Below, piece by piece: positions 27,701 to 36,917 of a stretch of DNA of 64,000 nucleotides. Below the pieces are notes generated by a model. It ran no database searches. It was not told where the DNA came from and saw nothing but the letters and a program-made list of their open reading frames with translations. This DNA comes from Gracilimonas sp040117685 (GTDB lineage Bacteria > Bacteroidota > Rhodothermia > Balneolales > Balneolaceae): assembly GCF_040117685.2 (NCBI RefSeq), contig NZ_JBEDYP020000014.1, positions 248,001-312,000 on the forward strand, given 5' to 3'. The translations under genes were made by a program, and so were the position numbers. Positions within the stretch are counted from its first letter, which is position 1, and each line of letters starts with the position of its first letter.

Positions 27701-27752
27701 CTGCCCACTTACTCACTCATAAAAAACTAATTCTAATAAGGGAAAACTGAAT

Positions 27753-28829
27753 ATGTCACTTGGAATTAATAGTATCGAAGAACTTCTTGGAGATGAAGCT
27801 TCGGATCTTCTTAACCATAAATGTCAGACCATTAGTAGGGATCGGCTTGTAAAGCCAACAGCCAACTACGTTGATGATGTTTGGTACCATTCTGACCGCA
27901 ACAACCGGGTGTTGCAAAACCTTCAAAGACTTTTAAATCATGGGCGTTTAGGGGGAACCGGATATGTATCCATTCTTCCGGTAGACCAGGGTATTGAGCA
28001 CTCAGCCGGCGCCTCTTTTGCAAAGAATCCCGATTACTTTGATCCTGATCATATAGTAAATCTTGCTATGGAAGCCGGATGTAATGCCGTCGCTTCTACT
28101 TTTGGAGCCCTGGCTTCCGTTTCCAGAAAATACGCTCACAAAATTCCTTTTGTGGTTAAAATCAATCACAACGAGCTATTAACGTATCCAAACAACTACG
28201 ACCAGATCATGTTTGGAACCATTGATCAGGCGTACGACATGGGCGCGGCTGCTGTTGGGGCAACCATTTATTTCGGGTCTGAAGAATCCAACCGGCAAAT
28301 TCAGGAAGTGGCTCAGGCTTTTGCTTATGCACATGAACTTGGAATGGCTACTATATTATGGTGCTATACCCGAAACTCAGCCTTTAAAGTAGATGGTGTT
28401 GACTATCATTCTTCGGCAGACTTAACCGGTCAGGCTAACCACATCGGTACCACATTAGGTGCGGATATCATCAAACAAAAGCAGCCGACTAATAACGGCG
28501 GTTACAAAGCGCTGAATTCCGGCGATTCCAGCTACGGTAAACTGGATGAGCGCATCTACTCCGAATTATCATCCGACCACCCTATTGATTTGACTCGCTA
28601 CCAGGTAGCGAACTGCTTTATGGGACGTGCCGGTTTGATTAACTCAGGCGGTGCTTCCGGTTCAAACGACTTTGCTGATGCGGTTAAAACAGCCATCATC
28701 AACAAACGAGCCGGCGGTATGGGACTTATAAGTGGACGTAAAGCATTCCAGCGACCACTGAAAGAAGGGGTGAAACTACTGAACATGATTCAGGACGTTT
28801 ACCTTAATGATGAAATCACCCTCGCCTGA
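27753..28829 (+). CDS. fbaB: Class I fructose-bisphosphate aldolase (DhnA/FbaB type)
   Basis: 358 residues. It cleaves fructose-1,6-bisphosphate to glyceraldehyde-3-phosphate and dihydroxyacetone phosphate through a Schiff-base lysine. The DhnA-type features are GYVSILPVDQGIEHSAGASF near the N terminus, FVVKINHNELL, ATILWCYTRNSAFK, ADIIKQKQPTNNGGYKALNSG with the likely Schiff-base Lys, and the phosphate-binding GGASGSNDF. It is a single gene with its own terminator. Confidence 0.93.
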   Translation: MSLGINSIEELLGDEASDLLNHKCQTISRDRLVKPTANYVDDVWYHSDRNNRVLQNLQRLLNHGRLGGTGYVSILPVDQGIEHSAGASFAKNPDYFDPDHIVNLAMEAGCNAVASTFGALASVSRKYAHKIPFVVKINHNELLTYPNNYDQIMFGTIDQAYDMGAAAVGATIYFGSEESNRQIQEVAQAFAYAHELGMATILWCYTRNSAFKVDGVDYHSSADLTGQANHIGTTLGADIIKQKQPTNNGGYKALNSGDSSYGKLDERIYSELSSDHPIDLTRYQVANCFMGRAGLINSGGASGSNDFADAVKTAIINKRAGGMGLISGRKAFQRPLKEGVKLLNMIQDVYLNDEITLA

Positions 28830-28847
28830 TCGTGCATAATAATTATG

Positions 28848-28879
28848 GCCTTGCAGGGTTACCCTGTAAGGCTTTTTTT
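28848..28879 (+). terminator. Terminator of the aldolase gene
   Basis: An 11-bp stem with one G-T pair (28848-28858 with 28862-28872), a TTA loop and a run of seven T, 18 bp after the stop codon. Confidence 0.95.
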
Positions 28880-28911
28880 ATTCAAGCCCATCTTTATCTA
28901 ATATCTGTTAA

Positions 28912-29955
28912 TTGAGTTCTGAATCCGTAAATATCAGCCAGCCGCAATCCCTGATTTCCAGGAAGTACCTGATCATTTCCATATTATTGAGTCTTGCTAC
29001 CATGGCAGGGGTTATTTATTGGACGTACACTCCGGGGGTATTAGAATTTCTATCCAAAAGCCGGCTTCCGGGGCTGATCATTGCTCTTGTGGTATCACTG
29101 ATAAGAGTTTGGTTTTCAGCAGCAAAAATCCGTTTTCTTTCTGAAAAGAAATTGAATTGGTATGCTTCAATAAGGGTAGTGCTGGCCTGGGATTTTACCT
29201 CAGCAGTTACCCCTTCAACCATCGGTGGTGCTCCTATGGCTACCTATGCCATGACCAAAGAAGGACTTAAACTCGGGGATTCAGGAGCTATTATTCTGTA
29301 TGGAGTATTGCTCGACCAAATCTGGTTCGCGATTGCCATCCCCATTCTGTTAGTTTCGGGCTTATTTTATGAAGTCGTTCCACCGGAAATTGGCCTTGTT
29401 GGAGATGTATCCATGGGGCTGTTGTATGTTGGATTATTGAGCTATGCAGGTTTGCTTGCCTATGGGGTTTTGGTCAATCCCACTGCCATTAAAAGGGTCG
29501 TAAAGTTTGTGTTCAAGCTGCCGGTGCTCCGAAGAATGGGAGATAAGGTGGAAGAAGAAGCGGAAAACCTGGAAGAGTATGCGCAACAGTTGGGGCAGAA
29601 ACCCTTAAGTTTTTTACTGAAGGCATTCTTCCTATCAACCATGTCATGGTTGGCGAGAATTGCGTTGCCTACTATCGTGGTTTTGAGCCTGCTGCCTGCG
29701 CCTGAGGTACTTTCGGTGCTCAGGAGCCTGGCAATGAACCTGGCATTTTTGGTTGTTCCGACTCCCGGCGGCAGTGGTGGGGTAGAAGGACTATTCGTTC
29801 TGTTTCAGGGGCCTCTTATTTCAAGGGAAGGATTTATCGGGCTTGCTGTATTTCTGTGGAGGATCATCAGTTACTACATTAGCATCGGGTTGGGGATGAT
29901 GGCTACCACCTGGTATGTGAATCAAAAAGTTGTCGAAATTAAAGCACAGGATTAA
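28912..29955 (+). CDS. Flippase-like integral membrane protein (lysylphosphatidylglycerol synthase TM-region family)
   Basis: 347 residues with about eight hydrophobic segments. The start is taken as TTG at 28912 because later ATGs would cut away the first membrane helix (YLIISILLSLATMAGVIYW). The block SAVTPSTIGGAPMATYAM and the C-terminal VPTPGGSGGVEGLFVLFQ are signatures of the UPF0104/AglD-like family, related to the flippase half of MprF. Transport of a lipid or lipid-linked substrate is inferred from the family. It sits 3 bp before radA, so they are probably co-transcribed. Confidence 0.85.
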   Translation: MSSESVNISQPQSLISRKYLIISILLSLATMAGVIYWTYTPGVLEFLSKSRLPGLIIALVVSLIRVWFSAAKIRFLSEKKLNWYASIRVVLAWDFTSAVTPSTIGGAPMATYAMTKEGLKLGDSGAIILYGVLLDQIWFAIAIPILLVSGLFYEVVPPEIGLVGDVSMGLLYVGLLSYAGLLAYGVLVNPTAIKRVVKFVFKLPVLRRMGDKVEEEAENLEEYAQQLGQKPLSFLLKAFFLSTMSWLARIALPTIVVLSLLPAPEVLSVLRSLAMNLAFLVVPTPGGSGGVEGLFVLFQGPLISREGFIGLAVFLWRIISYYISIGLGMMATTWYVNQKVVEIKAQD

Positions 29956-29958
29956 TCC

Positions 29959-31299
29959 ATGGCCAAGGTGAAAACGCAATATGAATGTTCCAGCTGCGGA
30001 TATACATCACCAAAATGGAATGGAAGCTGTCCGTCTTGTGGAGAATGGCATACCTTTGTTGAGAAAACGGTCAGCAAGAATAAGTCATCATCAAATCATA
30101 AAGCCAAAGTAGAAGGACTGGATTCATCCGCCGCCCCTCAGAAATTGGATGAGGTAGAAACCTCCGAAAAAAGCCGCTTTAAAAGTAATATAACCGAGCT
30201 CGACCGGGTATTAGGCGGAGGTTTTTTACCCGGATCTTATGTTCTTATCGGGGGGGAGCCGGGTGTAGGGAAGAGTACTCTCACCCTCCAAATTGCTAAA
30301 GCCAATCCGGATTTAACCATTCTGTATTGTGCCGGCGAGGAATCAGCCGGACAGATTAAACAGCGGGCAGCGCGACTTGGGGTGAAATCAGACAAGCTGT
30401 TGGTTTATAATGAAACGCAGGTTGATAATATCATTGCCGAAGCACAAAAGATGAAGCCGGATTTATTGATTGTGGATTCCATTCAAACAGTGTACCGAAC
30501 CGAACTCTCGAGTATGCCCGGTAGCATTCAACAGGTAAAAGAATGTGCGGCTTTGTTCCAGCAGCTGGCTAAGAAAAAGGATATAACTACGCTGGTAATC
30601 GGACATGTAACTAAAGAAGGAGACATAGCCGGCCCGCGAGTTCTGGAGCATATGGTAGATACCGTTCTTCAGTTTGAAGGAGACAAGCAGTACACCTATC
30701 GCTTATTGCGAAGCTTGAAAAACCGGTTTGGAGCTGCGCAGGAAGTGGGTGTTTTTGAGATGAAATCGGATGGGCTGATCGAAGTATCCAATCCATCTGA
30801 ACTATTTATATCGGACAAGACATCCGGGGTAAGCGGGAATGCTGTAGTATGCACCATGGAAGGAACCCGTCCGCTATTGATTGAAGTGCAGGCGCTTGTG
30901 ACTCCGTCGTCTTATGGTTCACCCCAGCGAACAGCCAACGGTTTTGATAGAAACCGACTTGCTTTACTGCTTGCCGTGCTGGAAAAGAGAGTGGGCAAGA
31001 ATTTCTCCAATCACGATGTGTATTTGAATATTGCCGGTGGATTCAGGCTCAACGACCCTGCAGGAGATTTAGGGGTTTGTTGTGCTTTGGTATCCAGTTT
31101 AACCGATGATGCCGTCTCACAGAATATGGCCTTTATAGGCGAGGTAGGTTTAGGAGGAGAAATCAGAACGGTTCCGCACCTGGAGCAGCGGGAAAAAGAA
31201 GCTAAAAAATTAGGATATAAACAGGTTGTATTACCCGGTTCCAAAGAAAGAGATGGAGTTCGGTACGTACATCAGGCCATAAAAAAAGCCCTCGGTTAA
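29959..31299 (+). CDS. radA: DNA repair protein RadA
   Basis: 446 residues, full length. It is a RecA-related helicase that promotes branch migration in recombination. The order is zinc finger YECSSCGYTSPKWNGSCPSC (about 8-27), a RecA core with Walker A GGEPGVGKST, the RadA-specific SLKNRFG motif, and a C-terminal Lon-protease-like domain (IAGGFRLNDPAGDLGVCCAL). It starts 3 bp after the flippase-like gene. The 3' end of the gene doubles as the terminator hairpin of the convergent rpsU. Confidence 0.97.
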   Translation: MAKVKTQYECSSCGYTSPKWNGSCPSCGEWHTFVEKTVSKNKSSSNHKAKVEGLDSSAAPQKLDEVETSEKSRFKSNITELDRVLGGGFLPGSYVLIGGEPGVGKSTLTLQIAKANPDLTILYCAGEESAGQIKQRAARLGVKSDKLLVYNETQVDNIIAEAQKMKPDLLIVDSIQTVYRTELSSMPGSIQQVKECAALFQQLAKKKDITTLVIGHVTKEGDIAGPRVLEHMVDTVLQFEGDKQYTYRLLRSLKNRFGAAQEVGVFEMKSDGLIEVSNPSELFISDKTSGVSGNAVVCTMEGTRPLLIEVQALVTPSSYGSPQRTANGFDRNRLALLLAVLEKRVGKNFSNHDVYLNIAGGFRLNDPAGDLGVCCALVSSLTDDAVSQNMAFIGEVGLGGEIRTVPHLEQREKEAKKLGYKQVVLPGSKERDGVRYVHQAIKKALG

Positions 31300-31313
31300 A
31301 AACCAGAGGGCTT
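31279..31313 (-). terminator. Terminator of rpsU, overlapping the end of radA
   Basis: Minus-strand hairpin: arms 31286-31293 and 31306-31313 pair over 8 bp, followed on the minus strand by a T tract (the A run 31281-31287). The radA stop codon is in the loop. There is no T tract on the plus side, so it serves mainly rpsU. Confidence 0.8.
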
Positions 31314-31330
31314 AAATGAGTTCACTTCGT

Positions 31331-31525
31331 TTAGAAGTTGTCGCGCTGGCGACGTCGTTGTTCACGTTTCGCTTTTTTCAAAGCTTCGCGTCGCTCAACA
31401 GATGGCTTCGTATACTGTTGACGATCTTTGTATTCATTAAGAACACGTGATCTTGTTACCAGTTTCTTGAAGCGATTAATTGCGCGGTCAACACTTTCGT
31501 TGTCTTTAACTTCGACTCCTAACAT
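31331..31525 (-). CDS. rpsU: 30S ribosomal protein S21
   Basis: 64 residues starting MLGVEVKDNESVDRAINRFK, with the strongly basic C-terminal half (ERREALKKAKREQRRRQRD) of S21. S21 binds near the anti-Shine-Dalgarno end of 16S rRNA in the small subunit. It is a monocistronic gene with its own terminator. Confidence 0.97.
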   Translation of the reverse strand: MLGVEVKDNESVDRAINRFKKLVTRSRVLNEYKDRQQYTKPSVERREALKKAKREQRRRQRDNF

Positions 31526-31619
31526 GAAGTATCACATCCTTTCGTTTAATTTTGTTTCCCATAATTGGGAGCATTAAATATACATACTCCAACTGAGAAT
31601 TGGAAGTATCTTGCGTATA

Positions 31620-32468
31620 TCAATCCACCTCTCTGTTTATGATGTACTTTTCAGGTATCTCAGACCCTAAAACACCTATTCCGAATAGTGCATAATCGTA
31701 TTTTGCCGGGTCTTCAGGATCTAAAAACTTTAGTCGTGCATTGAGCTCGAGCACCGATTTCCAATCGTTTTGTTTTCTGGAGAGAAGTCCGAGCTTACGT
31801 GCCTGCCGGGCTACATGAACATCAAGAGGAATTTTCAACCCGGCGGGGGATATAAAATCCATAATACCCGGATCAACCGGACTATTTTTACGAATACACC
31901 ATCTCAGGTACATATAAAGGCGTTTAGCAGAACTGTTCTTCTCAGGGTTGGATACATGCTTACGGGTTCGCTGAGGCATTTCGGGGTGAAATGAGAAAAA
32001 CTTCTTATGAAACACAGCTACCAGCTCTCTATTCTGGCGTATGGCTTCGTCGTAGCAATGCTTCCAAAACCGTTCGAAAGAACCAAACTTCAGCAGTATG
32101 GTTTGCAGAATTATGGTTAGCCAGTGTATGTCAACAGGCTTAAAAGTGCGATGCTTAAAACCATCAAAAGCTGAAAAATCAGCCTCGGTATACTGCTCTA
32201 TAAACGCAGCTGGTTTGAAGTTCATACGCTGAAGAAGTTCTTCAACTTTTGCATTCACAATATCGCGGCGGCCCCAGGCCATGGTTGCTGCAAAAAAGCC
32301 GGCCAGTTCCTGATCAGACCTATCCTCAAAAGCATGCATAAACTGAACAGGATCATCGTTGATATAATCCGGCTGCTCAATTTTACCAACCAGATCGTCA
32401 AGAAATGGCTTAAGTTCAGTCAAATTCTTTCGGGTAAGCGTTTTAAATTTTTTCCTTTTTTGGGGCAA
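31620..32468 (-). CDS. TIGR02757/DUF2400-family protein
   Basis: 282 residues, cytoplasmic. Matches the TIGR02757 family by DPVQFMHAFEDRSDQELAGF near residue 40, AATMAWGRRDIV, KRLYMYLRWCIRKNSPVDPG and LKIPLDVHVARQARKLGLL. The helix-rich fold and the K/DVHV region resemble helix-hairpin-helix DNA glycosylases, but the biochemical role of the family is not established. It is a single gene between rpsU and a methyltransferase gene. Confidence 0.88.
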   Translation of the reverse strand: MPQKRKKFKTLTRKNLTELKPFLDDLVGKIEQPDYINDDPVQFMHAFEDRSDQELAGFFAATMAWGRRDIVNAKVEELLQRMNFKPAAFIEQYTEADFSAFDGFKHRTFKPVDIHWLTIILQTILLKFGSFERFWKHCYDEAIRQNRELVAVFHKKFFSFHPEMPQRTRKHVSNPEKNSSAKRLYMYLRWCIRKNSPVDPGIMDFISPAGLKIPLDVHVARQARKLGLLSRKQNDWKSVLELNARLKFLDPEDPAKYDYALFGIGVLGSEIPEKYIINREVD

Positions 32469-32570
32469 TGTGCTTCTATGAATTATATATTATAAAGTAT
32501 TGGTTATGCAGGTCGATAATTAAGGAGTAGAACTGTTCCCTTTTTCCCTATCAAACAAAAACAAAGCGAA

Positions 32571-33182
32571 TTGATTCAGTTTATCAAAAATCGATTTTTC
32601 GCCGTAGTGGATAACTATATGCATTCACAATATGGTAGCCGTAAAGAAATTTTATTTGATGACCACCCAAATGTTGTTGTTGAGATTGGGGCAGGATATG
32701 GAGCAAATTTTCGTTACTTGAGAAAAGGAACAAAAGTTAAAGTGATTGAACCCAATGCCGGTTTTCAGGACGTGCTCAAATATCAATCCGAGAGGTATGG
32801 AATCAATCTGGAGATTTATGAATCGGTTGCAGAGGAAATTCCACTTTCAAATGAATCAGCAACAATGGTGATAAGCAGTTTGGTACTTTGTTCAGTAAAA
32901 AACCCGCCCAAAGTATTGTCCGAAGTTAAAAGGATTCTTCAGCCGGAAGGAAAGTTTATCTACCTTGAGCATGTGAGAGCACATAAACACAGTTGGGTAT
33001 GCAAAGTGCAGCGAATGGTAAAAAGATCATGGAAATGGTTTTTTGACGGCTGTAACGTAACCCGGGATACCAGCAGAATTATATTGATGGCCGGATTCAG
33101 TGAGATTAAGCAGGATGAGTTTCAGCTTCCCACATTTTTTGTTCCCATCAGGCCTCATATAGCTGGTATTGCTGTTAAATAG
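32571..33182 (+). CDS. Class I SAM-dependent methyltransferase (METTL7/UbiE-like)
   Basis: 203 residues. The TTG at 32571 is preferred because the N-terminal helix FIKNRFFAVVDNYMHSQYG is typical; the first ATG (32619) would remove it. The SAM-binding motif I is VVEIGAGYGANFRYL, motif II VKVIEPN, and the later block ISSLVLCSVKNPPKVLSEVKRIL resembles small phospholipid/thiol methyltransferases of the METTL7 type. The substrate is unknown. It is convergent with mutY, with stop codons directly adjacent. Confidence 0.82.
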   Translation: MIQFIKNRFFAVVDNYMHSQYGSRKEILFDDHPNVVVEIGAGYGANFRYLRKGTKVKVIEPNAGFQDVLKYQSERYGINLEIYESVAEEIPLSNESATMVISSLVLCSVKNPPKVLSEVKRILQPEGKFIYLEHVRAHKHSWVCKVQRMVKRSWKWFFDGCNVTRDTSRIILMAGFSEIKQDEFQLPTFFVPIRPHIAGIAVK

Positions 33183-34271
33183 CTACACCCCAAGCTCGCC
33201 CTGTCCTTTACCCATCAGTCGTTCGGTTAACACTTTATTAGCTTTGGGGATGGGATACCTTTCAAGTTCATTTCGCTCTACCCAACGTATTTCCTGGCTG
33301 GATTTTGGTTGAGGATCTCCCGAAATCAGCTTACACATCCACGCATGCATGGTGATGGAGAAATGAGAGTAGGTGTGTTTCAGGCTCATTAATTCTTTAA
33401 AGGCTTTAACTTTCACTCCCAGTTCTTCGTGTAATTCCCGTTCAATGGTTTCCTGAATTTCTTCTCCCTCTTTTTGCTTACCGCCGGGGAACTCCCAAAG
33501 TCCGCCCAGCATGGAATCTTCAGGCCGTAAAGCGATTAATAATTTTCCATCATCATCCTCAATTATGCCTACACCAATAGTATGATGTGGTTTTTTCTTA
33601 GACGGAGATTTATAAGGGATGACATTCGTTTTAGCGGTTTTGGCAGCCACACAGCCGGACTGAACAGGGCAATTATTACAATCAGGATTTGTTGGCTTAC
33701 AAACAACGGAACCCAATTCCATCATAGACTGGTTAAAATCGGCCGGATTATCTTCGTCGATCAGTTCAGTGGCAAAATCCTGAACTTTGTTCTTTGTCTT
33801 AGTGCTGCGAATGTCTTCCTCGATCCCAAAATATCGGGTAAGTACACGGATCACGTTACCATCCACTACTGCATTCGGTTTGTTGAAGGCAATACTGGTA
33901 ACAGCCGCCGCTGTGTAAGGGCCAATCCCTTTCAGCTTTATGATTTCATCGTAGCTTTCCGGGAGTTTTCCATCATAGTCTTCTACAACTGTTTTTGCTG
34001 CTGAATGAAGATTTCTGGCTCGGCTGTAGTATCCCAGTCCTTCCCAGGCTTTCAATACTTCCTGCTGTTCAGCATTTGCCAGATCAAACACAGTAGGGAA
34101 TAAAGAAATAAAGTTCTGAAAGTATGGAGTAGCCTGTTCTACCCGCGTTTGCTGCAGCATAATTTCCGATACCCATATTTTGTAGGGATCGGCTTCACCC
34201 CGCCAGGGCATTTGGCGTTTATGGTCTTGGTACCAGCTTAGCAGGTGATGAGAAAATTCTTCGTTAGTCAA
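33183..34271 (-). CDS. mutY: A/G-specific adenine DNA glycosylase
   Basis: Removes adenine mispaired with 8-oxoguanine. The frame runs upstream to an ATG at 34397, but that would add 42 unmatched residues overlapping the preceding gene by about 100 bp; MutY similarity starts at FSHHLLSWYQ, so the TTG at 34271 is the likely start. Features: MPWRGEADPYKIWVSEIMLQQTRV (catalytic Glu), the HhH region LKGIGPYTAAA, VVDGNVIRVLTRYFG (catalytic Asp), the 4Fe-4S ligands C-x6-C-x2-C-x5-C in VVCKPTNPDCNNCPVQSGC, and a C-terminal NUDIX-like domain (GLWEFPGGKQKEGEE). Confidence 0.94.
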   Translation of the reverse strand: MTNEEFSHHLLSWYQDHKRQMPWRGEADPYKIWVSEIMLQQTRVEQATPYFQNFISLFPTVFDLANAEQQEVLKAWEGLGYYSRARNLHSAAKTVVEDYDGKLPESYDEIIKLKGIGPYTAAAVTSIAFNKPNAVVDGNVIRVLTRYFGIEEDIRSTKTKNKVQDFATELIDEDNPADFNQSMMELGSVVCKPTNPDCNNCPVQSGCVAAKTAKTNVIPYKSPSKKKPHHTIGVGIIEDDDGKLLIALRPEDSMLGGLWEFPGGKQKEGEEIQETIERELHEELGVKVKAFKELMSLKHTYSHFSITMHAWMCKLISGDPQPKSSQEIRWVERNELERYPIPKANKVLTERLMGKGQGELGV

Positions 34272-34296
34272 AAGTGAATCTGCGTTCTGAAAATTA

Positions 34297-35832
34297 TTAT
34301 TCGCCGCCGCGGGAAATGTCCAGCACATTAAGAGTAACATCGATGGAAGATGCCGCGCCGAGCCTGTCCGTAGCAATGACTTTAAACGTTGATTCACCTA
34401 CCTGCCGTTCGGTTGGCGTCCAGCTAAATTCACCGGTTTTTTCGTTGATGGTAGCACCATCCGGCATATCAACACCAATGTATCTGACCAATGAATTTTG
34501 CGGGCTCTCAGGATCGGTAGCATTAAACTGAATGATATATTCCTCATTAACCGCTATTGAAGTGGAGCGAACCGGGCTGAATCGGGGAGGGGCATTAAAC
34601 GAGCGTACATCCACCACAAAACGGGTACTGTCGGATTGTCCCTCAGAATTAGTAGCTACAATACTAAACCAGAAATTTCCAACCTGATTAATGGTGGGCT
34701 GCCAGAAAAAACCCTGCTTACGGATTTTAGCATTCTGTGCATTGGATCGGTAAGAAAACTCAACCTGGTCAGTCGGATAATTCCCTTCCATTTCAAAAGC
34801 TTGAATAAGTGGGTTAGGATATGTTATTACCTGATTGGGAATCGGTTTTATGCTGAACTCTCCGGGAGCAGAAGTGCTGGTAGTGGATGATTGAGTGCGC
34901 ATCATAATCTCAGAGACGTTGTCATTTTCTGAAATCCAGATTCGGTTGGCGCTATTAGCCAGGTAATTTCCTGCATTGGTATCATCTTTCCACAACCCTA
35001 AAAGACCAGATTCATCAGTAGTCCAAACCCTTCCCGAAACCGTTCGCACAAAAAGCCGTTCATTCCAGCGTGAAATGTGGTCAACGGACTCGTTTGTAAC
35101 TCCAATTTTTTTCCCGATTCCGGTAGACCTTATCTCAAAAATCTCTCCGGTTGCTGTGCTTCCCCATACACTTTCCTGATCTACAAAAATGTGATCCAAA
35201 GGCCTGCGCAATGAAATGTTCGCCGAGTTTAGCAGGGTGCTGTCCTGTTGATTAAACACGAGGAGGGAAGGAGCGGCGGTAAGCACAAAAAGCTGATTGC
35301 TTACATTGGAAGAACGGAGGTCAATCACGCTTGCGCCATCCACCAGACTCTGTGCTACAATTTCGGGAGCAGTGTCCACGGATTCGGGAGACTCGAGGGA
35401 AACCCGCCCTAATCCTTCATTTCCCATAGCAATATATAAGCTGTTATTCAGCCGGGCCGCAGCTTTGGGTTGAACCGGCAGGATGGTGGAAGAATAAACC
35501 CCTAAAACGGATGTAGGCTCAAGAACGGTCAGTCGTCTCGAATCTCCGAACAGGTAAGCAAAACGGATATCAGCAATGATGGTATTACCCCTGCGTTGCA
35601 TTCCTGAGGAAGTGTACAACCACTGGAGCGAATCAGGATAAGATCTGAATACAGCCATTCCTTCACTTTCGGAAAGTACGTATAAATGAGAAGGAGAGGC
35701 TTCCATCGCCTTTACATCAGGTATTTCCATCATTCGGGCATAATCCTGTACCAATTGTTGCTGCCCCATAGCCTGTGTAGTACAGATAAACAGAAAGGTG
35801 AGTATCAGGGTAATCCTTGAAATAAATTTCAT
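34297..35832 (-). CDS. Secreted protein with beta-propeller-like and Ig/cadherin-like domains
   Basis: About 511 residues from the ATG at 35832, which begins a signal peptide (MKFISRITLILTFLFICTTQAMGQ); the ATG at 35892 lies inside the upstream gene. Residues 25-320 have repeated beta-strand units (LYVLSESEGMAVF, LYIAMGNEGLGRVSL, LFVLTAAPSLLVF), suggestive of a propeller. Residues about 340-505 hold two Ig-like domains of the putative-Ig (He_PIG) kind, with FFWQPTINQVGNFWFSIVAT and GEFSWTPTERQVGESTFKVIATD. It is probably periplasmic or surface exposed; function is not known. It lies 4 bp after the epimerase gene. Confidence 0.8.
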   Translation of the reverse strand: MKFISRITLILTFLFICTTQAMGQQQLVQDYARMMEIPDVKAMEASPSHLYVLSESEGMAVFRSYPDSLQWLYTSSGMQRRGNTIIADIRFAYLFGDSRRLTVLEPTSVLGVYSSTILPVQPKAAARLNNSLYIAMGNEGLGRVSLESPESVDTAPEIVAQSLVDGASVIDLRSSNVSNQLFVLTAAPSLLVFNQQDSTLLNSANISLRRPLDHIFVDQESVWGSTATGEIFEIRSTGIGKKIGVTNESVDHISRWNERLFVRTVSGRVWTTDESGLLGLWKDDTNAGNYLANSANRIWISENDNVSEIMMRTQSSTTSTSAPGEFSIKPIPNQVITYPNPLIQAFEMEGNYPTDQVEFSYRSNAQNAKIRKQGFFWQPTINQVGNFWFSIVATNSEGQSDSTRFVVDVRSFNAPPRFSPVRSTSIAVNEEYIIQFNATDPESPQNSLVRYIGVDMPDGATINEKTGEFSWTPTERQVGESTFKVIATDRLGAASSIDVTLNVLDISRGGE

Positions 35833-35836
35833 ATCA

Positions 35837-36811
35837 CTATAACCAATTATGCATTTTGTACCAGTGGATGGTTCGGGAGATTCCTTCAGCAAGTGAAACT
35901 TCCGGAATGTAATCTAATTCTTTGTGAGCTTTCTCGGAGGAACAGGTCCATTCCAGGATCAGCTCATTTGCTTTCTCCTTGTTAATAACGGGATATTTTC
36001 CAATTAATGATGCCATGTTTTCGATTACGCTGGCTGCTTTTTTAACCAACCCGGGTTTAATTTTTAGCGGGATTGCTTTCCTGCCCATCACTTTGGAGGT
36101 AACCGCCCGAATTTCGTTCCAGGAATGAGTGCCTTCCCCGGAAATAAAATAGGTGTGAACACCTGTATCATTCTTCTGAGCCGCCTTCAAAATCCCGTTC
36201 ACTAAATCACTTACGTACACCATAGAAACACGAGGATTGTTCCCGTCGCCCACAATCGGGCAAATGCCTTTAGAAAATGCCTGGAAGAACGAGAAAATCT
36301 GATCTTCTCGCGGACCATAAACCGCAGGTGGACGTATAATTTTTATGCTATCCTGATCACCTACAGCCTTTTGGATACGAGCCTCCATTTCCTTCTTTGA
36401 TTCCCCGTACATACTGACAGGATTCATGGGCTCACCTTCGGTTTTGGGTGAACCGTTACTTGGGCCGGCTGCGGCCAGGGAAGATAAAACCACCATATTT
36501 CTGACGCCCTTTTTTTGTGCCAGGCGGACAAGATTTTCAGTGGCATCTACATTAGCATGCGTAAACTCTTTTTTGGTTGGGGCCTTTACAATGGCTGCAA
36601 TGTGAAACAGAACATCGGCACCCTCAAGTCCTTTGGATAGCGCATTAAGATTTTGAAGGTCTCCGGGTATATTTTTGAAATCGAGGCCGGAAAGCCACTT
36701 CTCATTACTTCTTACCAGGCATCGGACTTCATCATAGTCGTCAGATTTGATTATAGCTTCAGCTAAATGGCTTCCTATAAAACCTGTTCCTCCGGTTACA
36801 AAGGCTTTCAT
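35837..36811 (-). CDS. NAD(P)-dependent epimerase/dehydratase (extended SDR); possible CerR-type ceramide reductase
   Basis: 324 residues. The dinucleotide-binding GGTGFIGSHL (residues 7-16) and the catalytic Ser110/Tyr135-x3-Lys139 (MYGESKKE) define an extended short-chain dehydrogenase. IKIIRPPAVYGPRED and RVSMVYVSDLV are typical of the NAD-epimerase family that includes sugar epimerases, flavonoid-type reductases, 3-beta-HSD-like enzymes and the bacterial ceramide reductase CerR. The neighbouring SPT-like and GNAT genes make the CerR-like reading attractive, but it is inference. It is divergent from the glycosyltransferase gene at 36918. Confidence 0.88.
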   Translation of the reverse strand: MKAFVTGGTGFIGSHLAEAIIKSDDYDEVRCLVRSNEKWLSGLDFKNIPGDLQNLNALSKGLEGADVLFHIAAIVKAPTKKEFTHANVDATENLVRLAQKKGVRNMVVLSSLAAAGPSNGSPKTEGEPMNPVSMYGESKKEMEARIQKAVGDQDSIKIIRPPAVYGPREDQIFSFFQAFSKGICPIVGDGNNPRVSMVYVSDLVNGILKAAQKNDTGVHTYFISGEGTHSWNEIRAVTSKVMGRKAIPLKIKPGLVKKAASVIENMASLIGKYPVINKEKANELILEWTCSSEKAHKELDYIPEVSLAEGISRTIHWYKMHNWL

Positions 36812-36820
36812 TTATTTCCT

Positions 36821-36828
36821 TATATTTG
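36821..36828 (+). promoter_or_regulatory. Possible -7 element upstream of the glycosyltransferase pair
   Basis: TATATTTG matches TAnnTTTG exactly, 90 bp before the ATG at 36918, but no TTTG is found at the expected -33 distance. Confidence 0.3.
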
Positions 36829-36917
36829 GCGAATCGTTTGGAATAAAAAAAGAGTTTACAGCGAGGATTATCGCAGAGCAAATAAGATACAAATCTACCC
36901 TCTGCTTTTAAATTTTT

